This document shows positions 55,599 to 64,000 of a stretch of DNA of 64,000 nt, piece after piece. How positions within the stretch are numbered: the first letter of the stretch is position 1; the number at the start of each line of letters is the position of its first letter. Both the position numbers and the translations under genes were made by a program. Below the pieces are notes generated by a model. That model was not told where the DNA came from. It made no database searches and worked only from the letters and a program-made list of their open reading frames with translations. This stretch comes from Sinotaia quadrata (Eukaryota > Mollusca > Gastropoda > Architaenioglossa > Viviparidae), in the NCBI GenBank assembly GCA_028829895.1, contig JALGAQ010000009.1:2852001-2916000 (forward strand), given 5' to 3'.

Positions 55599-56348
55599 AT
55601 GAATTCTTCTGATGTTTCACTCCATGTTGATGCAGTAGTGGGTCTAAGACTCCCAGATTTCAACGCGTCCAATACGCTTGTTTGGCTTATATAAGTTGAA
55701 GCTCAATTCACTTCGCGTTACATACAGAGCCAGAAGGCCAAATTTTGCCATTTGGTTGCAGCCCTCACAACCGCTAATTAGCAGAACATTAGCGGAACAT
55801 TAATTAATCCATTAAGCATTAATCCATTAGCAGAATAGCTAATGGATTTGATCGATCCAATGCCGGAATAAAACCAATATGAGAAACTCAAGGCAGCCTT
55901 GCTGGAGCGAACAACAGCATCGGACAGTTTACGTTTACAACAATTATTATCCGGTGTGGAATTAGGTTACATGGCACCCTCTGAACTTCTCAAACACATG
56001 TCAGCATTAGCGGGATCATTAAAGGTGGACGACATCATCCTGAAACAACTATGGTGCACAAGAGTCCCGCCGAATACAATAGCCATTCTTTCAAAGGCGG
56101 ATGCCAACACTTCATTAATCGATCTTGCTAAGATGGCAGACAAAATCCATGAGTGTATGAATCCTTCCAGAACAATCAACAAACTTGACCACAGTCAACA
56201 AAATGGGTCTGATTCGAGGTTGAGTAAACTTGAGGCAGAAATGTCAGACCTGAATTTAGCGATCAATCAAATCACCAGAAATTACGTTGGCCGCCAAAAC
56301 CGTCAACCTCTTACAAGACGATCACGTCCCAGAAGTAAGTCTCGATGA
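55599..56348 (+). pseudogene. CsRn1-like gypsy gag
   Basis: Starts at ATG 55599 (MNSSDVSLHVDAVVGLRLPD). The matrix/capsid-like region continues FNASNTLVWLI*VEAQFTSR (one stop) and SQKAKFCHLVAALTTAN. A short repeated ATTAGCAGAA / TTAATCCATTA insertion at about 55780-55845 breaks the frame. From 55899 it is uninterrupted: LLERTTASDSLRLQQLLSGV, LWCTRVPPNTIAILS and a basic RRSRPRSKSR end. A finger remnant (YHDKYKDKARRC) follows in another frame at about 56355-56410. Confidence 0.85.
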
Positions 56349-56398
56349 ACAACAAATATCTTCTAGTATCATGATAAATACAAAGATAAAGCAAGGCG

Positions 56399-57511
56399 TT
56401 GCACGATTCCCTGGGATCTGGCGCACACATTGCAGTAGCCGTCACAGGGAAACGAGCCAGCCAGTCAGTGATGGCGACAACTGCTCCTGGCCATCAACGT
56501 AGTCGCCTACTTTTCGTCCCAGATAAATCCAGTGGCCTCAAGTTTCTCAAGGACACTGGAGCCGAAGTCAGCGTTTTCCCACCAGGAACTGACAACTACC
56601 GACTTACATCCTCGGACTTGAAGTTACAGGCAGCTAACGGCACACACATACAGACATACGGGCAACGTTTTCTGTCACTCGACCTTGGCCTCAGGCGCCA
56701 ATTCCCGTGGATATTTGTTGTAGCAGATGGTAAACATTCCATCCTCGGTGTATATTTCCTTCGTCGTTTCGGCTTAGTAGTGGATTTACAATCCTACAAA
56801 CTAGCTGATTCAATTACCTCACTATGTGTTCAAGGGAAAGTCACTTCAATCAACTCGATTGGACTTCGAATGGCTTCTCCCGACAAATCAAAGTTTAGTG
56901 ATATTTTGAAGGATTATCCAACCATCTGGCAAACAAACACAGCATTCCATGAGGTCAAACATGTTGTCGAACAACACATTATCACTAAAGGTCCACCTGT
57001 GGCACACCGCCCACGTCGTCTGCCACCCGACAAACTGGCTGCTGCCAAAGCAGAATTCGAACACATGCTCCGTTTGAGCATCATCCGCCAATCCAACAGT
57101 CCTTGGGCGTCACCCCTTCATATGGTACCCAAAAAATATTCAAATGATTGGCGTCTCTGTGGTGATTTTTGAGGTTTGAACAGTGCAACTGTTGCGGATA
57201 GATATCCCATCCCTCACATCCACGACTTTTCCAATATTGCATTTGGAAAAACTATATTTTCCAAGATTGATCTTGTTCGCGCCTATCATCACATACCTGT
57301 TGCTCCAGCGGACATACCTAAAAGTGCCATCACCACTCCGTTTGGCCTATTCGAATTTCTACGTATGCCTTTTGGTCTCCGCAACGCTGCTCAAACATTG
57401 CAGAGTTTTACGGACCAAGTACTCCGCGGCTTTAACTTCGTATTCATCTATTTGGATGATATTCTGGTTGCCAGTACTAACCCTGAGGAACATTTATCCC
57501 ATCTAAGATAA
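56399..57511 (+). pseudogene. CsRn1-like gypsy protease and reverse transcriptase
   Basis: Protease: LLFVPDKSSGLKFLKDTGAE (active-site DTG) and HSILGVYFLRRFGLVVDLQ. RT follows in the same frame: RPRRLPPDKLAAAKAEFEHM, SPWASPLHMVPKK, WRLCGDF then a TGA (57170) in place of Arg, [20 protein letters not shown] (motif A Asp), [35 protein letters not shown] (YLDD intact) and a TAA at 57509. Apart from the two stops, the domain is well conserved and gives a good idea of the family sequence. It lies directly downstream of gag. Confidence 0.9.
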
Positions 57512-58350
57512 ATTTTTCAACGATTTGTCGAGTTTGGAATTACTATTAATCCTCAGAAACGTATTTTTGACACTTCCTCTATCGAATTCCTGGGACACAT
57601 AATTGACTCACAAGGGATTACACCAACTCAAAAGAAAGTCTCAGTAATAAATAACTACCCTGTTCCGAAGTCCCATAAATCCGCTCGCCGTTTCTTAGGA
57701 ATGGCTAATTATTATTGCAGATTCATTCCAAACTGTTCATCGATCCTTCAACCGTTAACGAATCACCTGAAAGACAAACGTAAGCAGTTCTCTATCACTT
57801 CCAAAGCCTTAGCCGCTTTCAATACTGTCAAAGAAACACTCTCAAACGCTACAACTCTATATCATGTGAATCCAGACGCACTCATCGTTCTTAAAACTGA
57901 TGCATCCCAAACAGCTGTTGGTGCTGTTTGCAACAAGTTTCGAACGGAGAAATTCAGCCTTTGGAATTCTTCTCACGCAAGCTGCAGAGTGCTCAAACAC
58001 GTTACAGAACCTTCGGAAGAGAACTGTTAGCTGTGTATCTTGCCGTTGAGCATTTTCGCTTCATGCTGAAACGTCGCAGATTTGTTATTTACACAGACAA
58101 AAACCTCTAACATATGCCTTTCGAACTCATACGGATAAATTGTCATCTAGAGAAATTCGGCAACTTGACATTCTCTCGCAATTTTCCACCGACATACGTT
58201 ACATCGAAGTCTGCGAAAATGTTGTAGCAGATGCACTCTCCCGCTGCGAGATTCAAAACATTCTTTCATCCTCTTCTACTTTTGATCTCACATCACAACA
58301 AAACGACTCGGAATTCACTACACTTCTAGATCATCTTCGATTGAAATTTG
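57512..58350 (+). pseudogene. CsRn1-like gypsy RT thumb/connection and RNase H
   Basis: Includes FDTSSIEFLGHIIDSQGIT, SARRFLGMANYYCRFIPN, then RNase H VLKTDASQTAVGAVCN (Asp), a frameshift at about 57950, SRKLQSAQTRYRTFGRELLA (Glu), FVIYTDKNL (Asp), and after another shift REIRQLDILSQFSTDIRYIE and NVVADALSRCE. Catalytic residues can be recognised over three frames. Confidence 0.88.
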
Positions 58351-59030
58351 TTGAATTACCTATCCCCAATGCTCCCGGCAAAATTTTCTGTGACATTTCT
58401 ACAAATATTCCCCGTCCATACGTTCCTAAATTTTTTCGTCGTACTATATTCGATACGTTTCATAATATTTCACATCCAGGTATACGTGCTACTGTCAAAC
58501 TTATCACGCAACGCTTTATATGGCCAAAAATTCGTAATGACCTACGCCTTTGGTCTAAAATATGCGTACAATGTCAACGCAGCAACGTCCTTCGACACAC
58601 CCGCTCTACTCCTGGTCCTTTCCCTTACCAGATGGACGCTTCAAGCTCATACATATTGATATCATTGGTCCATTACCCCCTTCTCATGGCTATTCACATG
58701 TGCTTACTTGTGTTGACAGATATACATGCTGGCCTCAAGCTGTTCCTATAAAAGATACATCGAGTGAGACAGTAATACGTGCCCTATTGCAAGACTGGAT
58801 TGCCGTGTTCGGATTTCCTGTCACTATCACCTCGGACCGTGGTTCTCAGTTTACCTCTTCATTATTTCGAGATGTTGGGCGCTTATTAGGATGTGAACAC
58901 ATAACAACCACAGCTTATCATCCTTCCGCCAAAGGTCTCGTTGAACGATTACATCTACAGTTGAAAGCTTCTATTATGGCACGAGCAGCATCCAGTGATT
59001 GGTCAGAACATTTGCCAATTGTGCTTCTTC
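58351..59030 (+). pseudogene. CsRn1-like gypsy integrase, C-terminally truncated
   Basis: Zinc-binding: FHNISHPGIRATVKLITQRF and KICVQCQRSNVLRHTRS. Core after a frameshift at about 58640: FKLIHIDIIGPLPPSHGYSH (D), TITSDRGSQFTSSLF (D), TAYHPSAKGLVERLHLQLK (E). It ends at SEHLPIVLL where BEL family-3 gag begins. All DDE residues are retained. The junction breaks the C-terminal part, so the protein is incomplete. Confidence 0.9.
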
Positions 59031-59560
59031 TTCCCGAGCATTGCAATCAAAATGGATAGAAAAAGCCGACAAGTTATCTACTCGAGGACGGGAGGTAACC
59101 TTTGACGATCTTACAGAGTTCGTCATGAAAACGGCAAAGGATGGCAGGCAGTTGTTATGGCTTGTCAATGATGCAAGGCTCGATCAGACCTAGAGTGGAG
59201 CAGCGATTACCGCAGAAGGAGAAAGAGCCACGAGGTGTTGTCCACAGAGCTTTCGCCACCTTGGTTAATTTGGAGGCATGTAGATTATGCGAGAATTCTC
59301 ACAAGCTTGAAGACTGTTCGGTGTTATTAAATATGAGCGTTTCGGATCGGTGGACAGCCACCAAATCAATTGGAGTTTGTTTCAACTGTCTGAGTTATCA
59401 ACACATCGCAGGTAAATGCAATAAGTCAGCATTATGTCCGGAGAAACACTGTACGAAACGGCATCACTTGCTGCTCCATTCTCCAACTCCAATAGATAGG
59501 AGGTCGAAGAAAACCGCCGAAGTCGGTACGTGTACCGTCACCCATAGTGTACAAAGGGTT
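59031..59560 (+). pseudogene. BEL family-3 gag C-terminus and zinc knuckles
   Basis: Reads KWIEKADKLSTRGREVTFDD (a gag helix also found in family 3), then, frameshifted at about 59150, RAFATLVNLEACRLCENSHKL, GVCFNCLSYQHIAGKCNKSA (CCHC: CX2CX4HX4C, complete) and LCPEKHCTKRHHLLLH. It leads straight into the protease. Confidence 0.83.
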
Positions 59561-60010
59561 GTGCGGTTGGGCATTGTGCCCGTCAGGAATGGGCTAGTAG
59601 GTACACTAGCGTTTTTGGATTCGGATTCAGATACTATCCTGGTGAAAAAAGAGTTCGCACAATGTCATGAGCTATTGACCACGAAATCGAATTTGAGACT
59701 GACGATATTAGCAAGGATGTTGTTCACATCACTGTTCGAAAGATGGGTTGATACTGCATTTCATGGACGGAGAACACGTAATTGATGTACACGAAGTCTA
59801 TACTGTTGATGATATACCTATTCGGCCAACTAAACCCCTGAATGCATAGGGGAAGTGGTGGCCGCATTTAGAGGACCTTAAATTTTTCGACATCCCCACA
59901 GATGCAGTGACCGTGCTGATAGGATCCGATGTCCCAGAGGCGCATTGGGTGGTCGAACAAAGGGTTAACGAACCAAAGCAACCGTATGCCGTACGTTAAA
60001 TTCTCGGTTG
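59561..60010 (+). pseudogene. BEL family-3 protease
   Basis: VRLGIVPVRNGLVGTLAFLD then SDSDTILVKKEFAQ. The active-site loop is LDSDSD where the other family-3 copy has LDSGSD, so the loop Gly is Asp. After a frame break at about 59780 come VTVLIGSDVPEAHWVVEQRV and the RILGWVMYGPLGQ block. Confidence 0.8.
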
Positions 60011-60404
60011 GGTTATGTACGGTCCATTAGGACAGAGGTCTTCGACGAGAAGGGATTTGGCAACCCGTATCGATGGCGGTAATCAGTTTATCACAGATCA
60101 GCTGAGTCGGCTATATGACAGTGAGTCCAAAGATTTATCTGCAATCACAGAAACACAGTCTCGAGTTGACATTGTTGCAAAGACCAAAGTGGAGCAAGGT
60201 ACTCGGTATGTAAATGGTCAAGTTAAAATCCCCCTACCATGGAAGTCCTCAATAATAAGGCTTCCTAACAACTGTGCTGTCGCTAGAAAGCGGCTAGTGT
60301 TACTTCAACGCTGTTTGAGCAGGGACGACGAACTTTCGAAGGAGCAAAGGACGGGGTTTATCAACTGGTTACAGTGTATAGCATGCTCAAGGATTTCAAG
60401 TTGA
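60011..60404 (+). pseudogene. BEL family-3 linker and start of RT
   Basis: Linker residues QFITDQLSRLYDSESKDLSA, then DIVAKTKVEQGTRYVNGQVK, IPLPWKSSIIRLPNNC and VLLQRCLSRDDELSKEQRTG: the region preceding RT fingers. It ends in a direct join to RNase H-side sequence at about 60380-60410, so the entire RT palm is missing. Confidence 0.8.
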
Positions 60405-60990
60405 ATCCCTGTATGAACCCAGGTTCGATCTACGCACGTGTCGAGTTACAACTATTTGGAGGCGATTCAGAGCTTGGATACGGTGCCGTAGCTTACGTTT
60501 GTTATGAAGAGAATGGTTTACGCGTTCCGGCTTTAGTTTTCTCAAAGGCAATGATAGCACCAATCAAGGCAGTGCTGTTACCAAGGTTGGAGTTAACAGC
60601 TGCGGTGCCAGCAGTGCGTATTCACAACATAATAAAGGAAGCCAACATCGTTGTCTTTGATAGGGTCGTTTTTTGTACCGATTCGACAATAGTGATGTAT
60701 TATATACGCAATCGATCGGCGCGATTTAATACATTTGTAGCGAATCGATTGACCGTGATTCATGATCACAACAGTGTATCACAATGGAGGCACGTTTCTT
60801 CCGGAAGCAACTCAGCTGATCGTATATCTAGAGGTGTAACGGGGCAGGAAGAGGTGGCACTCTGGATGTCGGGTCAGAACTTCCTCATCAAAGAAGAGTC
60901 TGCATGGCTGGTTGGCATAGATCCCCCCGAATCAAAGGAAGATGTGGGACTGGAAGGGCAATCTACATCAGACTGCGTGGTGAATTAGGA
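60405..60990 (+). pseudogene. BEL family-3 RNase H
   Basis: Uninterrupted through 60990: VELQLFGGDSELGYGAVAYV, where the usual D-A-S-E catalytic Asp is retained as GGDSE, VFSKAMIAPIKAVLLPRLEL, FCTDSTIVMYYIRN (Asp), FVANRLTVIHDHNSVSQWRH and NSADRISRGVTG. The domain ends with a stop at 60988 and integrase begins in another frame. It is the best-preserved part of this copy. Confidence 0.87.
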
Positions 60991-62513
60991 GGCATTCTGG
61001 TCCATCTTATGGTCTAGATATTCGCATTGGTCTGCACTAGTACGAGCCGTGGCTTGGATAACACGATTTAAGATATACGTCCTGAATAAGAGTTCATTAC
61101 TGCGCAAACCAAACTTATCAGCAGGACCACTCACGGTAATCGAATTAGAAACAGCAAGGACTGAAATAATAAAGTACATACAACGCGAGTGTTTTGCTTC
61201 GGAGATACGTGAATTGACAGATTGCGGCCGGGTGCAACCAAGGAGCAGGCTGTGACGTTTGAGTCCAGTTGTAAGGTCTTGTTTACTCAGGGTCGGTAGC
61301 CCTCTTTCGGAAGCCCAGCTGAATGAAGACACGAAATTTCTTGTTATCATACCCAATCGCCATACGGTAACGGACCTCATAATTAGTCACCATCATGTGA
61401 GAGAATGTCATACGGGTCATACGCATGTACTTGCTGTTCTTCGTCGTCAATTATGGATAATTCATAGACAGGCAGCAGTGAAGCGTATATTACATGGATG
61501 TGTAAATTGCAGTAGGGCGAATGCAGTACCAGGTTAACAAATTATGGCCACATTACCTACAGTCCGGGTGCAACCTGGTTGGCATCCCTTTGCATATGTA
61601 GGTTTGGGCTACTTCACCCCACTTCTAGTTAAACAAGGTAGGAGTGAAACGAAGCGTTATGGTTGCATACTCACGTGTTTGCAGATAAGGGCAGTTCACA
61701 TCGAAATAGCACACTCAGTGACCACGGATTCCTTTATTATATTTCTGTTGCGGTTCGTCGCACGATGAGGTACCCCGAATGAGTTATATTCAGATAACGG
61801 ATCCAATTTTGTGGGCGCCCATAAAGAGTTAAGGTCCTGGATCAAAAATTTAGACCAAACACTTATCGATCGTCGATTGTCGCTTCTAGATAGTCAATGG
61901 CACTTAACTCTCCCTATGCTAGTCATCGTGGGGGTGTCTGGGAAAGAGTAATCCGCTCCATTAGACGGACGCTTTCTGTTATAAACGGTGAGCAAGCAAT
62001 ATCCGATGAAACACTTTCTACGTTGCCAAGTGAATTAGAAAGAATACTCAATGACCGTCCGATGGTTCACACCCTCTTCGATGATATTGATTCAGTCGCA
62101 TCGATACCCAACGATTTATCACTGCTACGATGTAATGAAGGCACTGCATTTAATGATTGCATGCTAGAACGGCGTCGGTTGAGATGGAAACAGGCGGTTC
62201 ACCTTGCCTCGATGTTTTGGAAGCGATGGACCAGTGAGTAATCTGGCGACACTGACACTTCGTCAAAAATGGTTATCGAAGAAAAGAAACTTTCGCGCAG
62301 GTGATGTGGTTCTAATTACAAGTGAATCATTTAACATGAAGAGATGGCCGCTGGGCGTCGTCGTGAAATGCATTACTGATAGAGATGGCTTGATTCAAAC
62401 AGTCATAGTTCGAACACAGGGAGCCGAAACGAAACGAGATGTACGTCATTTGTGCTTATTAGAAGGGGTTGATGATATACGCCTGGGTGGAGACTGTAAA
62501 TTATTCCCGGACT
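60991..62513 (+). pseudogene. BEL family-3 integrase with altered catalytic Asp
   Basis: H2C2 region at 61259-61537: TVTDLIISHHHVRECHTGHT and RILHGCVNCSRANAV. Core at 61544: [17 protein letters not shown], where other copies have VGVDYFGP, so the first catalytic Asp is Gly. The second Asp is kept (YSDNGSNFVGAH), and so is the Glu (GGVWERVIRSIRRTL). Later blocks are RILNDRPMVHT, FRAGDVVLITSESFNMKRWP and TKRDVRHLCLLEGV. It stops at the inverted LTR. Confidence 0.87.
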
Positions 62514-63123
62514 TGAATATTCTCACACGCGTTAAATTATGAAAACCCGTTCTACTTTCGTCAATGAGAACAAATACAATCTTCAATTAAGATAATATTG
62601 GGTGATCAATAAACGGTTTCTAAAAACAATAATAAATTTTAGCAAAGTACAGACTTGAATTATTCCTTCTTCCGGGGAATTTAACAAGAACCAAAAACAA
62701 ATTCTCCACAATGAGAATAACAACAATCCTGATCTTTCAGGTCTCAAACAATGTCAAATCTTCTCCAGCGAAGATAGGTCCGGCCTGACCTTTCAGGGCG
62801 TCAACAAATTGGCGCTCAAGGTAATTGAACATTTAAGCAAAGATATAAGAAACAGTTGTCAGGGTTACACAAGAGAAGTAAATTCGTACATATAAGAAAG
62901 ATAAAGAATAAGAGATCAAAGAGCAGAAGAGTTGCAGCTTGGTAGAAAATACAGGTTTATAAACAAACAGTAAAAAAGATTTTACACTGCCCGGCAAAAC
63001 CGAAGGTTTTAACAATAACTACCACTGAGTCCGGCTGACTTGGTACACTACCCGACAAAACCGAAGGCTTTAGCCCTACAACTCATACATAGTCCGGCTC
63101 TTCTTATCAACTACCGAAACTCA
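62514..63123 (-). repeat. BEL family-3 LTR, inverted relative to the preceding pol
   Basis: About 610 bp matching 17680-18226 in that orientation. On the minus strand it starts TGAGTTTCG and ends near the pol of the plus-strand copy. Its upstream (higher-coordinate) side carries the family-3 pre-LTR sequence also seen at 18227-18330, so it is the 3' LTR of a minus-strand copy. Confidence 0.8.
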
Positions 63124-63230
63124 TCATCTTCCAATCAACCCAGCTGACTTGATTCCTGCACCCGCTTCGTCGAAAATGGTACAATTTACTCTTGCCACAA
63201 TCTCGGAAGCAGGTCGCCCTAATGCTGACG
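63124..63230 (-). other. Family-3 sequence upstream of 3' LTR
   Basis: Shared with 18227-18330. It encodes no confirmed protein. In the minus frame the residues SALGRPASEIVARVN are conserved between the two copies, which could be the end of a coding region. Confidence 0.5.
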
Positions 63231-63578
63231 ATGATGAGTTACTCGAAACTTCCATTAGTTCGAACCCTGATATTATGGGTCTTGCCATCTTGTACTTTGG
63301 ATTTTGCACATCAGCAGTATCAATAGGCAGCAGCACGTCAAAGCAAGAATCATAATTCTATTATCATAAAACCAAACTGACAAGTATCTAGGATCGCGTT
63401 GTCATAAGCATGCAATTTCTCACGCATTAACACAGCACACACATTGCTGAGTTTCCATCCAAGCTTCAATGCGAAGTTCCCGTATCCATACCTGCTTGTA
63501 AGTCGATTAAATATATACATAAGATTGATGATTAAAGCGAACGTCAGGTCTGGTTGGGAATAACTGAAGATAAGAAAC
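63231..63578. other. Unassigned, between TM-encoding ORF and LTR
   Basis: The minus strand here (MLLPIDTADVQNPKYKMA) is open from 63336 to 63124 and may be a continuation of the membrane ORF's tail in another frame. No motif. Confidence 0.35.
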
Positions 63579-63920
63579 TTATCCTACGCCTTCCGATACT
63601 ATTGCATCCTTTGTCGCCAGATATGCAAAAGGTAGAACACGTAAGCTTGCATTCAATATTTTAAGTCTATGCCCCAACAGTATGTACAGTAATAGAAATA
63701 AAATACCATTCACTGCTATAAGCCAACTGTAATTATCTGGCTCATACATATAGATATCATTTCGAACAATTAACATCGCGTCGAGTTGAAATTTGGCCAC
63801 GACAGAAGTAGTATCAGCGTGAACCAAGGGGTTCGATCCACATGAAGACACGAAGGGAAATTCATCTAACCGGATACAGCTACCGTCAGCAGGTAACACA
63901 CTCTCAAGGGCAACAATTTT
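63579..63920 (-). pseudogene. Membrane-anchored ORF in env position, possible
   Basis: About 110 open codons on the minus strand, upstream of the 3' LTR. A hydrophobic segment (WLIAVNGILFLLLYILLGHRL) follows an extracellular-looking SCGSNPLV region and precedes a short basic tail. Upstream sequence to 64000 is open in another frame (MESSEIVSDSAPGSAEYIEI). The position after pol and before the 3' LTR, with one membrane segment, is that of an env-like third gene, but no family motif is recognised. It could also be an unrelated fragment. Confidence 0.35.
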
Positions 63921-64000
63921 TCATCACATACAATCTCTATGTATTCAGCCGATCCTGGTGCACTGTCACTGACAATCTCAGAGCTCTCCATGGATGCACA

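Larger units (their letters stand above)
55187..59030 (+). mobile_element. CsRn1-like Ty3/gypsy element, 3'-truncated
   Basis: Plus-strand gypsy element: LTR (55187-55552), candidate primer site, gag, protease, RT, RNase H and integrase, ending in the integrase at about 59030 where BEL gag sequence begins. The primer site (about 55553) matches tRNA-Trp priming as in CsRn1, and the gag end carries the CsRn1-type YH..Y....RRC finger. At least two in-frame stops and three frameshifts are present. Confidence 0.85.
59031..62513 (+). mobile_element. BEL/Pao family-3 copy, 5'-truncated and RT-deleted
   Basis: Plus-strand copy beginning in the gag C-terminal region, with protease, RNase H and integrase. 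It lacks the RT core and a 3' LTR of its own. It joins gypsy integrase on the left and an inverted family-3 LTR on the right. Confidence 0.85.

Noticed and set aside
1..64000. CRISPR arrays or prokaryotic operons
   Set aside because: No regularly spaced direct repeats and no operon-like gene order; the sequence is eukaryotic and transposon-rich.

Overview
The window looks like repeat-saturated flatworm (platyhelminth) nuclear DNA, probably a trematode or a cestode. This is inferred from the element set: several BEL/Pao families, a Ty3/gypsy element of CsRn1 type with a tRNA-Trp-like primer site, RTE-like and CR1-like LINEs, and Schistosoma Sm-alpha-like SINEs carrying hammerhead motifs. Two 100-N scaffold gaps (4695-4794, 33338-33437) show a draft assembly. 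I see no prokaryotic gene organisation, rRNA gene, CRISPR array or complete host gene.

Layout. 1-3283: minus-strand BEL family-1 copy (gag, protease, RT end, RNase H, 5' LTR). 3500-3905: old relative of the same LTR. 5548-9476: plus-strand BEL family-1 copy (protease end to integrase, 3' LTR). 9477-12714: minus-strand BEL family-2 copy, cut in its RT by the family-1 LTR. 13480-14322: plus-strand gypsy fragment. 17680-26098: minus-strand BEL family-3 element with both LTRs, itself invaded by a family-2 LTR, an inverted pair of SINE-like units with hammerhead motifs, and a MITE-like palindrome. 28440-29470 and 33438-35330: two copies of one RTE-like LINE. 32007-32371: two homologous 87-bp zinc-finger exons, the best candidate for host-gene sequence. 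35540-39300: CR1-like LINE with an uninterrupted 924-residue ORF2. 39519-42388: gypsy LTR piece and a decayed CR1/Jockey-like LINE. 44239-53753: BEL family-1 composite between two direct LTRs, containing an inverted gag piece and a palindrome with roughly 535-bp arms. 54156-55130: minus-strand gypsy remnant. 55187-59030: plus-strand CsRn1-like gypsy, joined to a plus-strand BEL family-3 copy (59030-62513) that lacks its RT. 62514-63900: a minus-strand family-3 3' LTR preceded by an ORF with a membrane segment.

The window therefore records layered insertion, truncation and inversion rather than a cooperating gene set. Apart from the CR1-like ORF2, every pol or gag gene carries stops, frameshifts, deletions or lost catalytic residues, so most copies are pseudogenes. 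The observations most worth following are the paired hammerhead SINEs, the large gag palindrome, the tandem 87-bp zinc-finger exons, the recurrent deletion in both RTE copies, and the possible third (env-position) ORF of BEL family 3.
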